64,000 nucleotides of DNA. Origin: Bradymonas sediminis (GTDB lineage: Bacteria > Myxococcota_A > Bradymonadia > Bradymonadales > Bradymonadaceae). Below, one piece after another: positions 18,384 through 27,823 of this stretch. The stretch's first letter is position 1. Every line of letters starts with the position of its first letter. Location: NCBI RefSeq assembly GCF_003258315.1, contig NZ_CP030032.1, positions 3,474,501 through 3,538,500 of the forward strand, in the 5' to 3' direction. A program made the position numbers and the translations under genes. The notes beneath the pieces were generated by a model that saw only the letters and a program-made list of their open reading frames with translations, ran no database searches and was not told the DNA's origin.

Positions 18384-20579
18384 ATGAAGAATGTATTTCT
18401 CATCACCGATGACGCCGCGCTGCGCCGCAGCGTCGAGCAATGTGCCCAGGCGCATCGCCTCGACGTCCAGGCGACCGCCCAATGGGCGGATGCGCGCGAC
18501 ATCCTTATTAAGACGCATTTTGACGCGGTTTTCATCGACTATGAGGTCATGAAACTCGAGGGTCTCGATGCGTTTATTTTGCTGGATAATGTGCTCCAGA
18601 AAGAGAGCACCATCGCGTCGTTGATTCTGCGCAAACCCTCCGCGCGTGCCAGCCAATTCATCGACTCGCTGGCCTCCTTTGGCCCGGCGATCGAACTCGA
18701 CGGCAAACCGCCGACCCCCGAGACGCTGCAAGCCCCCTTCGACGCGTGCGTGCGCAGCGCGACCAAAGCCGCGCCCCAGCAGGACGTCAACCAAAGCAGC
18801 CACGGCCCGCTGCTGGTTGAAGTTCACCTGACCACCGCCCGCGAAGGCACCTTCGCCGACGTCAGCCTGGCGCGCGCGCTCTATACCCTGGCGTTCACCG
18901 CGGCGTCGGGCACTCTCTTCCTAAAACACGACACCCTCGAGCATCACTATCCGGTCTTCGAGGGCCGACTGCGCCGGCCCTACGACGCCCGCTACTCGCC
19001 GCTGTCGACCCTGGCGAAATCCTTCGCGTGGAGCCGCGGGAGCTATCGCTTCACCCCCGAGCCGATCGCCGACGGCCCGACCGAAGACCCGTATCGATTT
19101 ATCTACCTGAGCATCGAGCGCCATATGCCATCGCGCGAGGTCATGCAGGCGATGATGCCGCATATGCGCGCGTTCCCGGTGCGCACCAACCACTGGCAGG
19201 CGCGCACCGAGAGTTTGCGGGACCTGGCGATTTTGCACCGGTTTATGCAGGCCTGCGACGGCCAGACCACCCTTGAGCGCGCGCTGGGCTCGCTGGGCGC
19301 CGACGCGACCCGGGGGTTCCAGGCGGCGCTATATGCTGTCGAGACCGACCTGCTCTCGCTTCGCGCGGAGCCGACCTTCCAGAGCGTCAGCATCCAATAT
19401 AACCGAGAGATCGCGCGCTTTCGCCAGCAACAGGTGGACGCCCAGACCAAGGACTCCAAGGCGTATCGGGCGCGCGGCAGCGGGCGAGCCAGCCTGGAGG
19501 CTGAACTCACCGAATTCTTGGAGCGCCTGGAGCACGCCACGCCCTACGAGATCTTCGGCGTGTGGGAGGGTTGTGGGCGTGAGATCATCCGCTCGAAATT
19601 CTATGAGATGGTCAAGCAACACCATCCGGACGTGTATGGCGGCAACATTTCAGGCGACGTGAAGCGCCTGGTCCAAGAGATCTTCATCACCATCAAGGAC
19701 ACCTACGAAGAGCTGATGAAGATCGAGGGCGAGCAGCGCCGGCCTCGCCCGGAGCCGACGCCCGCGGACCACGCGCCCGGGCCGCGCCTGGGGAACCCGC
19801 GCTCGTTTGGGTCTGAGTCCGCGCCGACGCGCCCGGCCATCCCGCGGGCGATGCCCCACACGAGCACCTCGCGCGCCGACGCGCCTCGCCCCAAGCTCTC
19901 GCAGCCCAAGGCGACGCCCTCCGCCGGGGCCGACGCGACCGCGCCCACCAGTTCGCGCCAATCCCGGATCGAGCGCCTCAAGGTCAAACGCAGCGCCACG
20001 CCCATCGGGCTGGGCCGCGAACCCTCGACCCCCATCATCGCCGCCAAGCCGCGCGCGCGCACCGAGTCCCAGGCCGACCGGCGGGCAAAGCTTGCTCGAA
20101 TCCGCACCAACTCCAGCGGCGGAAGGTCAAATACCGGGATGCTGCGCGCCGCCGACACCGCCGCCAACGCCTTCAATGAGGGCTATAGCGCGTGGCGCGA
20201 AGGCGACAACACTAAATTGGCCGCCGAGCGCTTCGCCACCGCCTATAACTTGGAGCCGGGCAACGGCAAATATATGACCTTTTACGGCTACTTCCTCTTC
20301 TTGCAGGACGCCGCTAACCTCGACGACGCTCTGCGCACGGTGGAGAAAGCGATCGAGTTTAAGGACCGCCAATCCCTGCCCGACGCCCATGTCTTTATGG
20401 GCCACCTGCTCAAGGTCAAAGAGGAGCATAAAAAGGCGCTTCGCCACTACCAGATCGCCCTGCGACTCAACCCGAAATCTCGCGACGCATTGCGCGCGAT
20501 CCGCCTCTATGAGAAACGCCACGGCGAGGCCGGCAATGCGGACAGCTCCCCCTTTTGGAAAAACTTGTTTAAGAAGTGA
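18384..20579 (+). CDS. Receiver / DUF4388-like / J-domain / TPR protein
   Basis: 731 residues with four parts. Residues 1-120 resemble a response-regulator receiver, with acidic pair D9-D10 and Asp52 in FIDYEV at the phosphoacceptor position. Residues about 150-260 resemble the DUF4388/PATAN interaction domain (sLxxLLxxL..SGTLFL pattern). Residues about 385-455 form a divergent J domain with the essential HPD motif at 414-416, which stimulates the Hsp70 ATPase. A basic, Pro-rich linker (about 455-595) leads to C-terminal TPRs (about 595-700). The Hsp70 gene 160 bp downstream is a natural partner. Whether the receiver is phosphorylated is unknown, and its Thr and Lys switch residues are not clearly conserved. 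The weak Shine-Dalgarno suggests coupling with the upstream TPR gene. Confidence 0.87.
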   Translation: MKNVFLITDDAALRRSVEQCAQAHRLDVQATAQWADARDILIKTHFDAVFIDYEVMKLEGLDAFILLDNVLQKESTIASLILRKPSARASQFIDSLASFGPAIELDGKPPTPETLQAPFDACVRSATKAAPQQDVNQSSHGPLLVEVHLTTAREGTFADVSLARALYTLAFTAASGTLFLKHDTLEHHYPVFEGRLRRPYDARYSPLSTLAKSFAWSRGSYRFTPEPIADGPTEDPYRFIYLSIERHMPSREVMQAMMPHMRAFPVRTNHWQARTESLRDLAILHRFMQACDGQTTLERALGSLGADATRGFQAALYAVETDLLSLRAEPTFQSVSIQYNREIARFRQQQVDAQTKDSKAYRARGSGRASLEAELTEFLERLEHATPYEIFGVWEGCGREIIRSKFYEMVKQHHPDVYGGNISGDVKRLVQEIFITIKDTYEELMKIEGEQRRPRPEPTPADHAPGPRLGNPRSFGSESAPTRPAIPRAMPHTSTSRADAPRPKLSQPKATPSAGADATAPTSSRQSRIERLKVKRSATPIGLGREPSTPIIAAKPRARTESQADRRAKLARIRTNSSGGRSNTGMLRAADTAANAFNEGYSAWREGDNTKLAAERFATAYNLEPGNGKYMTFYGYFLFLQDAANLDDALRTVEKAIEFKDRQSLPDAHVFMGHLLKVKEEHKKALRHYQIALRLNPKSRDALRAIRLYEKRHGEAGNADSSPFWKNLFKK

Positions 20580-20741
20580 TTTCGACCTAAAGTACCGGCC
20601 CCAAGGGAAATCGCATCGGTTCCGGGAGGCAGCTCAAACGACGGCTTTACGCAGCGGCTCTGCGGTCATCTGACCGCCCCATATGGGCAGGACGCGCACG
20701 CACGACACCACGATTAAGTTCATTGCAAGGTATAGAAGATC

Positions 20742-22295
20742 ATGGGAAAGATAATTGGAATTGACCTCGGAACCACCAACTCCTGCGTCGCGGTGATCGA
20801 AGGTCGCGCGCCGCTGGTCTTGCCCAATTCGGAAGGCTCGCGCACCACCCCGTCGATGATCGGCTTCACCGAGGAGGACGAGCGCTTCGTCGGCCAGCAG
20901 GCCAAGCGCCAGGCGATCATCAACCCCGAGCGCACCGTCTACGACATCAAGCGCCTGCAGGGGCAAAAATATAACTCCGAGGTCATGCGCGAGATCTCGA
21001 GCACCCTGCCCTATGAGATCGTGGAGAATACCAACGGCGACGCCTGGGTCCAGGTCAACGGCCAGCGCTATAGCCCGCAGGAGATCTCGGCGATGTTGCT
21101 CGCCAAGATGAAGAAGACCGCCGAGGACTATTTCGGCGAAGAGATCAACGAAGCGGTCATCACGGTGCCGGCGTATTTTAACGACGCCCAGCGGAGCGCG
21201 ACCAAAGACGCCGGCAAGATCGCCGGGCTCACGGTGCGCCGCATCATCAACGAGCCGACCGCGGCGGCCCTGGCCTACGGCTACGCCAAAACCGACGACG
21301 CCAACCTGGTCGTCTTCGACCTGGGCGGCGGCACCTTCGACGTCTCCGTGGTGCGGCTGCGCGGCGGGCTCTTCGAGGTCGCGGCGACCTGCGGCGACAA
21401 CCAGCTCGGCGGCGAGGACTTCGACCAGGTGATCCTGAAATTCTTGCTCGAGCGCTTCAAGAACGAGTCTGGCATCGACCTGAGCGGCGACCGCATGGCG
21501 ATTCAGCGGCTCAAGGAAGCCGCCGAGAACGCCAAATGCGAGCTGTCCACGCTCACCGAGACCAATATCAACCTGCCGTTTTTGGCCGTCGACGATAACG
21601 GCCCGCGCCACCTGTCGCTGGCGCTGTCGCGCTCGCAGCTGCTCGACCTGGTCTTTCACCTGATCGAGCGCCTCGAGGCGCCGTGCCGCACCGCCATGAA
21701 AGACGCCGGGGTGACCCCGGAGGACATCAGCGACGTGCTGCTGGTCGGCGGCATGACGCGCATGCCGCTAGTCCAGGAGAAGGTCGAGCAGATCTTCGGG
21801 CAGAAACCAAGCAAAGGCGTCAACCCCGACGAGGTCGTCGCCGTGGGCGCCGCGATCCAATCCGGCATCCTGGGCGGCGAGGTCAAGGAGGTCATCCTGC
21901 TCGACGTGACGCCGCTGAGCCTGGGTATTCGGGTCGCCGGGGACCGCTTCAGCCCGATCATTCACAAGAATACCTCGATCCCCACGCGCGAAACCAAGGT
22001 CTTCACCACCACCGAGACCAACCAGGATATGGTCACCATCACGGTGCTCCAGGGCGAGGAGCCCGTCGCCAGCGACAACGCGCTGCTGGGGACGTTTAAC
22101 CTGACCGGCATCCCCCCGCAGCCCAAGGGGCGCCCGCGCATCGAGGTGGCGTTTGAGCTCGACACCGACGGCATCGTCAACGTGTCCGCGCGCGACCTCA
22201 ACAGCAATAAGAGCCAGTCGATCACGGTCGAGGGGCACTCGGGCCTGTCCGACGAGGAGCTGCAGCGCGCCATCAAGCGCCAGGAATCCGCCTGA
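20742..22295 (+). CDS. Hsp70 chaperone DnaK, short form lacking the lid
   Basis: 517 residues against about 610-640 for standard DnaK. The nucleotide-binding domain is complete ([10 protein letters not shown] at the start, [10 protein letters not shown], and the GGMTRMP loop) and the beta-sandwich substrate domain is present to about residue 505. The protein ends in [14 protein letters not shown], exactly where the helical lid would begin. The DNA after the stop does not encode lid-like sequence in any frame I could read, so this seems natural rather than a frameshift. A lidless Hsp70 would bind and release clients quickly. It sits next to a J-domain protein and upstream of the receiver-GDH gene, pointing to a dedicated pair rather than the housekeeping DnaK/DnaJ/GrpE set. 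Confidence 0.94.
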   Translation: MGKIIGIDLGTTNSCVAVIEGRAPLVLPNSEGSRTTPSMIGFTEEDERFVGQQAKRQAIINPERTVYDIKRLQGQKYNSEVMREISSTLPYEIVENTNGDAWVQVNGQRYSPQEISAMLLAKMKKTAEDYFGEEINEAVITVPAYFNDAQRSATKDAGKIAGLTVRRIINEPTAAALAYGYAKTDDANLVVFDLGGGTFDVSVVRLRGGLFEVAATCGDNQLGGEDFDQVILKFLLERFKNESGIDLSGDRMAIQRLKEAAENAKCELSTLTETNINLPFLAVDDNGPRHLSLALSRSQLLDLVFHLIERLEAPCRTAMKDAGVTPEDISDVLLVGGMTRMPLVQEKVEQIFGQKPSKGVNPDEVVAVGAAIQSGILGGEVKEVILLDVTPLSLGIRVAGDRFSPIIHKNTSIPTRETKVFTTTETNQDMVTITVLQGEEPVASDNALLGTFNLTGIPPQPKGRPRIEVAFELDTDGIVNVSARDLNSNKSQSITVEGHSGLSDEELQRAIKRQESA

Positions 22296-22456
22296 CCCCG
22301 ACCTTTTGGCGGCCGCTCCGACTTACCAAGGCCGCGCGGGTGCCTAGCTTCGGCGTGTCTTGCACTGCGCGCGAGGCTTCGGCAATAGCCGCCCGACGAA
22401 CCGGTCAGTAGAGCCCGCGCGCACAGGACATCCAACTCCTGGGCCGCGGGCGAATC

Positions 22457-24106
22457 ATGTCGGAGACAAAAACCACAATCGTATTGGTGGAGGATAACCC
22501 GTTGCAGCGCCGGCTTATCGAGCGCCTGATGGCGGCCGGCAGCCGCATCCCCCATGTGATCGAATCCTACGGGCACCTGGAATCCGCCCAGGAGCGGATT
22601 CGGCGCGGCGGCGTGGATCTCATCCTGCTGGACCTGGTGCTCCCGGAGACCCAGGGCCTTGAGACCTTGGCCCGGGTGCGCGCCCGCGCGCCGACGGTGC
22701 CGGTGATCGTGCTCACCGGGGTCGACGATATGGAGACCGCGGTGCGGGCGGTGAGCGCCGGCGCCCACGACTATGTGCTCAAAGACAAGCTCAGCGCCGC
22801 CCGGCTCGACCGCGCGGTGCGCTACGTGTTGGAGCGAAGCCGGGTGCGCGCCACCGAGTGGAGCTCGCCGATGCTGCGCCTGGCGCACCAGCAATTCTTG
22901 AAGGCCGCGCAATGGCTGGCGGTCGACGACAACCTGCGCCAGCGCCTGCTCTTCCCCCAGCGCACCCGCCTGGTCAGCTTCCCCTTCCGGCGCGACGAAT
23001 ACGACCAGGTCGAGACCGTCTTCGGCTACCGGGTCCAACACCTCCTCACCATGGGCCCGACCCTGGGGGGCATGCGCTACCACGAAGACCTTAGCCTGGG
23101 AGATATCTCGGCGCTGGCGTTTTTGGCGACCTGGAAATGCGCGCTGTTTCGCCTGCCCTTTGGCGGGGCAAAAGGCGGGGTGCGCATCGACCCCAGCACG
23201 CTGAGCAACGACGAATTACAGCGGGTCACCCGGCGATTTATCTTCGAATTATGCGACGTCATCGGCCCCGAGCGCGACGTCATCGCCCCGGGGCTGGCCG
23301 GCCAGGAGAACGCGATGGGCTGGGCGATGGACACCTATAGCCAGCAGCGCGGCTATACCGTGGCGGGCGTGGCGACCGGCAAGCCCGAGGTCCTCGGCGG
23401 GCTGCCCGGCTTCTACACGATGAGCGGGGTCGCCATGGCCTATATCAGCGCCAAAGCCGCGGACTACGCAGACATCGAGGTCGAGGGCGCCCGCGCGGTG
23501 ATCCAGGGCTTCGGCCACGTCGGGCGCCACGGGGCCCAGGCGCTGCAGGAGCGCGGGATGCGCGTCGTGGCGATGAGCGACGCCTCCGGCGGGCTCCATA
23601 ACCCCGACGGGCTCGACCTCGACGCCCTCTACGCCTGGGTGGACTCAACCGGCGCGATGCACGGGTTCTCCGAGGCCGACCCCATCTCACACCCCAAACT
23701 TTTGGAGCTCGACTGCGAGTTCCTGGTGCCGGCGACCCGCCGCGCCCAGGTCACCGCCGAGAACGCCGCGCGCCTGCAATGCCGCGTGCTCATCGAGGGC
23801 GCCAACGGCCCCACCAGCGCCGACGCCGACGAGATCCTCCAGGAGCGCGACGTCCTGGTGGTCCCCGACCTGCTGGCGGCCGCCGGCGTGACCATCGCCT
23901 CCTATTTCGAATGGCTCCAGGACGCCCAGCGACAACGCTGGTCCGAGGCGAGAGTGCAGCAGCGCCTCTTCGCCCTGCTCGACGAGGCGTTCGCGCGCAC
24001 CTGGCAACGCGCCCAAGCCGAATCGGTTGACCTGCGCAGCGCCGCGATGCTCGAGGCGGTCGGCCACGTCGCCCAGGCCAAGATGGCCAGGGGGCTCTTC
24101 CCATAA
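22457..24106 (+). CDS. Receiver domain fused to glutamate/leucine dehydrogenase-like protein, catalytic Asp missing
   Basis: 549 residues. Residues 1-125 are a full receiver: acidic pair E12-D13, phosphoacceptor Asp59 in LLDLVLPE, Thr87 and Lys109. Residues 135-549 are a Glu/Leu/Phe/Val dehydrogenase with conserved TWKCAL (Lys227), FGGAKGG (Lys239), dinucleotide loop GFGHVG (351-356) and ASYFEW near 482. Two active-site residues are changed. The Lys that binds the substrate side-chain carboxylate in GDH (GP-x-KGG) is Leu203 (GPTLGG), as in leucine dehydrogenases. The catalytic Asp of the APD motif is Gly279 (IAPGLAG). Loss of this Asp should strongly impair catalysis, so the protein may be a ligand-sensing pseudoenzyme whose state is set by phosphorylation. 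The downstream kinase and HPt are likely partners. Confidence 0.92.
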   Translation: MSETKTTIVLVEDNPLQRRLIERLMAAGSRIPHVIESYGHLESAQERIRRGGVDLILLDLVLPETQGLETLARVRARAPTVPVIVLTGVDDMETAVRAVSAGAHDYVLKDKLSAARLDRAVRYVLERSRVRATEWSSPMLRLAHQQFLKAAQWLAVDDNLRQRLLFPQRTRLVSFPFRRDEYDQVETVFGYRVQHLLTMGPTLGGMRYHEDLSLGDISALAFLATWKCALFRLPFGGAKGGVRIDPSTLSNDELQRVTRRFIFELCDVIGPERDVIAPGLAGQENAMGWAMDTYSQQRGYTVAGVATGKPEVLGGLPGFYTMSGVAMAYISAKAADYADIEVEGARAVIQGFGHVGRHGAQALQERGMRVVAMSDASGGLHNPDGLDLDALYAWVDSTGAMHGFSEADPISHPKLLELDCEFLVPATRRAQVTAENAARLQCRVLIEGANGPTSADADEILQERDVLVVPDLLAAAGVTIASYFEWLQDAQRQRWSEARVQQRLFALLDEAFARTWQRAQAESVDLRSAAMLEAVGHVAQAKMARGLFP

Positions 24107-24172
24107 ACCCGTAGCGCCCCTTCGCCCGTTAAATCGCGAAGACACCCGAATTTTGGCCCGCCAGGAGTCCCG

Positions 24173-27100
24173 ATGCCCGCTGGCCCTCACACACATACAA
24201 GCCTCGACGCCGCCGCGGAAGCGACCATGCCCGCCCGGATGCGCGCGCGCGCCAAATACTGGCTGCTCCCCACCCTGGTGGGCATCATCAGCCTGGGCGT
24301 GACCACCCTGGCCTGGCAATGGCTCTACGGGCGCGACGACGATATGGTGCGCAGCGAATTCCGCAGCGTCGCTCAACAGCAGGCCAAAGCCATTCAATTC
24401 GAGTTCGACCACCAACTCGCCGTGCTGCGCGCCCTCAACGCGCTGTATCTGGCGATCCCCGACATCTCGCAGCGCGACTTCCGTGAGTTCAATAGCGGCT
24501 TTGTGCTGCGGCGGCGCAGCATTCACGGCATGCTCTGGGTGCCTCGCGTTAAGCCATTTGAGCGCCAGAAACACCTCGAATACGCCCGCGCGAATATCGC
24601 CTCGGGCTATCAGATACGCGTGCTCGACGCCGAGGGGCGCCCACACCTCGCGCCGCCCAAAACCACGCCGTACTACCCCATTGACTTCGTTGAGCTGCGC
24701 GACACCGCCCCGCAGTGGCTGCTGGGGCTGGACCTGAGCAGCATCCCCACGCTCCAGAAGACCCTCACCCAGTCGCGCGACCGGGGCGAAGCCATGGTGA
24801 GCTCGCCCATCAAGCTGCCTACGGTTCCCCAGAACGGCACCTTCGTGGCGGGGTTCCAACCCATCTACTCCAGCCGCGCCTCGGCCCAGACGGTTGCTTC
24901 GCGGCGCCAAAACCTGCACGGCTGGGTCGCGGTCATCTATAGCGTGGACGAGATCGTCGACGACGCCCTGCGCGAGCAGTCGCCGACCGCGATCAATATC
25001 CGCCTGCTCGCCCCGCTGTCGCGCACCCGCGCCCAACGGCTGTACTCCCTGCATTGGGCGGAGACCACGCCACCCAAAGATATCGAGGTCGCGCTGCCCG
25101 ACTACCAACACTCCGAGCACCAGCGCGTCGCACTCCAGGTCCCCGGGCAGCGCTGGTTTTTGGAGTTCGACCCCACCCGAAGCTACCTGAGCAGCCTGCG
25201 CACCCCGGCGCCAAATATCGCGCTGGGCGGCGGCCTGATCGCCACCGTGTTTCTGGTGGGACTCGCGATCTCGGTGGTCACCCGCACCGACCGGATCCAG
25301 CAAGAGGTCAACCGCGCCACCCATGACCTCAAAAAGGCGCATTACCAGCTTGAGATACGCACCCAGGAGTTGGAGGATTCCGAGAAATTCCTGGACGATA
25401 TCGTCGAAAATCTGCCGCTGATGATCTTCGTTAAAACGGCCGACGCCCTGGTCTACCAACGCATCAACCGCGCCGGCGAAATCCTGCTCAATAGCCATCG
25501 CAGCGAGGTCCTGGGCAAGACCGACATCGACCTGTTCCCCCCCGAGCAGGCCATGGCGTACCGCAAGAACGACCGGGAAGCGCTAAAGCGCGGGGAAATG
25601 CTCGATATCGAGAGCGAGAAGCTGGTCACCAAGGACTCGGAGATTCTGCTGCAAACCAAGAAGATCCCGATCTTCGACTCGCACGGCAACCCCCTGTATC
25701 TGCTTGGGATATCCGAAGATATTACCGCGCGCGTGCAGCACGAAGAGAAGCTTCGAAGCTCGCTCTTCGAGCTCGCCCAATCCCGCGAGCAGCTGCGCCG
25801 GGCCAAGGAGCGCGCCGAGAAGGCGAACCGGGCGAAGAGCGAGTTTTTGGCCAATATGAGCCACGACATCCGCACCCCCATGAACGGCATCGTCGGGTTC
25901 AGCGAGTTGCTCCTGGAGACCGACCTCAGCCCGCGCCAGCGCGAGTATGTCGACCTGGTCGACCAGTCCGCCAACTCCTTGCTGCGCCTGCTCAACGATA
26001 TCCTCGACCTGTCGAAGATGGAGGCCGGGGAGTTAACCCTGGAGAAGACCCGCTTTCGCCTCTGCGACGTGCTGGTCCAGGTGCTGCACACCCAGTCGGT
26101 GCATGCCTTCGAGAAGGGCATCGACCTGGGCTACCGCATGCCCCTGGAGATGCCGAATATCTTGCTGGTCGGCGACCGCCTGCGCATGCGCCAGATCCTG
26201 GAGAATCTGGTCAGCAATGCCATCAAATTCACCGACCACGGCCAGGTCTACGTCGAGGTTCACACCCTCGAGAAGAGCGAGGACGCCATCGCCTTGCGCT
26301 TCGCCATCTCCGACACCGGCCCGGGCATCGAAGAGGCCGAACAGGAGCGCATCTTCCAGGCCTTTCAACAAATCGAGCTGGCCGAGTCTTCGCGCCAGGG
26401 CACCGGCCTCGGCCTGACCATCGCCGCCCGCCTGGTCCACGCCATGGAGGGTGAGATCTGGGTCGAGAGCGAACCCGGCGTCGGCAGCACCTTTCTCTTC
26501 ACCCTGAGCCTGCAGATCGAAGCGGTGCCCGAAGAGGAGCGGATCAGGGTGGCGGACGCCGCCGGAAAACGCGCGCTCATCGCCGACGACAGTCTGATGA
26601 ACTCCCAGATGATCCAGGACCTGCTCGCCCACTGGAAGATGAGCACCCAGGTGGCCGTGACCGGCGCGCAGGCCCTGGATATGCTGCTCGATGCCCAGAG
26701 CTCGGGGGCGGGTTTCGACCTGCTCTTATTGGACCAAAATATGCCCGAGATGCGCGGCACCGAGCTCGCCGCGCGCATCCATCAAGACCCCGAGCTGCGC
26801 CAAATACCGATTATCCTGATGAGCGAGGCGGGGTTGCGCTCGCTGAGCCTGGCGGAGAGCAAAACCCTGAAGATCGTGCGAAACCTGACCAAACCGGTCA
26901 AACAAACGAAGCTATGGGAGGCCATCCACGAATGCCTCCAATTGCCCGATGCCCCCGCGGCGGCGGCCTCCAGCAGCGCGCTTCCGCACCCCGACGAGGG
27001 CGCGCTCAATATCCTCATCGCCGAAGACGACGCGGTCAATCAACACCTGATTCGTCGCGTCATCGAAGCCCAGGGCCACCAGATCACCCTTTGCGAAGAC

Positions 27101-27421
27101 GGACAGCGCGCCGTCGACGCTTTTGAGGTCGCCAAATTCGACCTTATCCTGATGGACGTGCGCATGCCGAATCTCAACGGCTTCGAGGCGACCAAAGCGA
27201 TCCGGCGCCTCGAAGAGGGCACCTCCTCGCACACCCCCATCATCGCCATGACCGCCCACGCGATGAAGGGCGACCGCCAACTCTGCCTGGACGCCGGCAT
27301 GGATGATTATATCGCCAAACCGCTCAAAGCCGACGCCCTCCACCAGGTCATTCAACGTGTCATGGACAAGTCGGCGCCGAATTCAGACTCAGCCGACGCC
27401 AACGATCCCCCAACCCAATGA
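24173..27421 (+). CDS. CHASE-type hybrid sensor histidine kinase with two receivers
   Basis: 1082 residues. Transmembrane helix 1 at about 26-47, a periplasmic CHASE-like ligand-binding domain (about 60-335), transmembrane helix 2 (about 343-365), a coiled linker, a PAS domain (about 400-525), a dimerisation/phosphoacceptor domain with His564 in SHDIRTPMNG, an ATPase domain with N, G1 (DTGPGIEE) and G2 (GTGLGLTIA) boxes, then receiver 1 (Asp854 in LLDQNMPE) and receiver 2 (Asp995 in LMDVRMPN). An AGGAG Shine-Dalgarno precedes the ATG. It lies 66 bp after the receiver-GDH gene and overlaps the HPt gene by 4 bp, so the three form an apparent phosphorelay operon. CHASE domains sense small extracellular molecules; the ligand is unknown. 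Confidence 0.95.
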   Translation: MPAGPHTHTSLDAAAEATMPARMRARAKYWLLPTLVGIISLGVTTLAWQWLYGRDDDMVRSEFRSVAQQQAKAIQFEFDHQLAVLRALNALYLAIPDISQRDFREFNSGFVLRRRSIHGMLWVPRVKPFERQKHLEYARANIASGYQIRVLDAEGRPHLAPPKTTPYYPIDFVELRDTAPQWLLGLDLSSIPTLQKTLTQSRDRGEAMVSSPIKLPTVPQNGTFVAGFQPIYSSRASAQTVASRRQNLHGWVAVIYSVDEIVDDALREQSPTAINIRLLAPLSRTRAQRLYSLHWAETTPPKDIEVALPDYQHSEHQRVALQVPGQRWFLEFDPTRSYLSSLRTPAPNIALGGGLIATVFLVGLAISVVTRTDRIQQEVNRATHDLKKAHYQLEIRTQELEDSEKFLDDIVENLPLMIFVKTADALVYQRINRAGEILLNSHRSEVLGKTDIDLFPPEQAMAYRKNDREALKRGEMLDIESEKLVTKDSEILLQTKKIPIFDSHGNPLYLLGISEDITARVQHEEKLRSSLFELAQSREQLRRAKERAEKANRAKSEFLANMSHDIRTPMNGIVGFSELLLETDLSPRQREYVDLVDQSANSLLRLLNDILDLSKMEAGELTLEKTRFRLCDVLVQVLHTQSVHAFEKGIDLGYRMPLEMPNILLVGDRLRMRQILENLVSNAIKFTDHGQVYVEVHTLEKSEDAIALRFAISDTGPGIEEAEQERIFQAFQQIELAESSRQGTGLGLTIAARLVHAMEGEIWVESEPGVGSTFLFTLSLQIEAVPEEERIRVADAAGKRALIADDSLMNSQMIQDLLAHWKMSTQVAVTGAQALDMLLDAQSSGAGFDLLLLDQNMPEMRGTELAARIHQDPELRQIPIILMSEAGLRSLSLAESKTLKIVRNLTKPVKQTKLWEAIHECLQLPDAPAAAASSSALPHPDEGALNILIAEDDAVNQHLIRRVIEAQGHQITLCEDGQRAVDAFEVAKFDLILMDVRMPNLNGFEATKAIRRLEEGTSSHTPIIAMTAHAMKGDRQLCLDAGMDDYIAKPLKADALHQVIQRVMDKSAPNSDSADANDPPTQ

Positions 27422-27795
27422 GGCCCACGATGAACCCGAATACCCAACCGCCCGCCCCCAAACCCGCCCTCGACTGGGACGAAGCGCTCAAGCGCGTCGC
27501 CGGCAGCCAGGACACGCTGGTGGAATTAGTCGAAATATTCATTCAACAATGGCCCCAGATTATGGATGAAATCGAGCAAGGAGTCGCGCGCCAGGACTAC
27601 GTCACGCTGCACCGGGCGGCGCATACCCTGAAGGGTTCGGCGTCGATCTTTGGGGCAAAGCCCGTGGTCGAGGCCTCCGACCGGCTGGCGGAAATGGGAA
27701 AAAACGAGACCACCGCGGGCGCCGAGGACGCCCTGCGCTACCTGCAGGACGAGCTCGACCGTCTGCTGCCCGAGCTGCAAACGCGCCTACAATAG
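27418..27795 (+). CDS. HPt phosphotransfer protein
   Basis: 125 residues, a single histidine-phosphotransfer helical bundle. The active site is His69 in HTLKGSA, the classic HPt motif, and the flanking AAH...GA pattern is intact. The ATG at 27418 overlaps the stop of the kinase gene (ATGA), a sign of translational coupling; an ATG at 27430 is a possible alternative. The protein would take phosphate from a receiver of the hybrid kinase and pass it to another receiver; the receiver-GDH protein encoded upstream is the nearest candidate. Confidence 0.94.
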   Translation: MRPTMNPNTQPPAPKPALDWDEALKRVAGSQDTLVELVEIFIQQWPQIMDEIEQGVARQDYVTLHRAAHTLKGSASIFGAKPVVEASDRLAEMGKNETTAGAEDALRYLQDELDRLLPELQTRLQ

Positions 27796-27823
27796 GCCCG
27801 CGCGCGAGGCAGGCCCGATGGGC

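Noticed and set aside
22280-22456. Lost lid of DnaK by frameshift
   Set aside because: I read the sequence after the stop in the other frames and saw no lid-like helix sequence.
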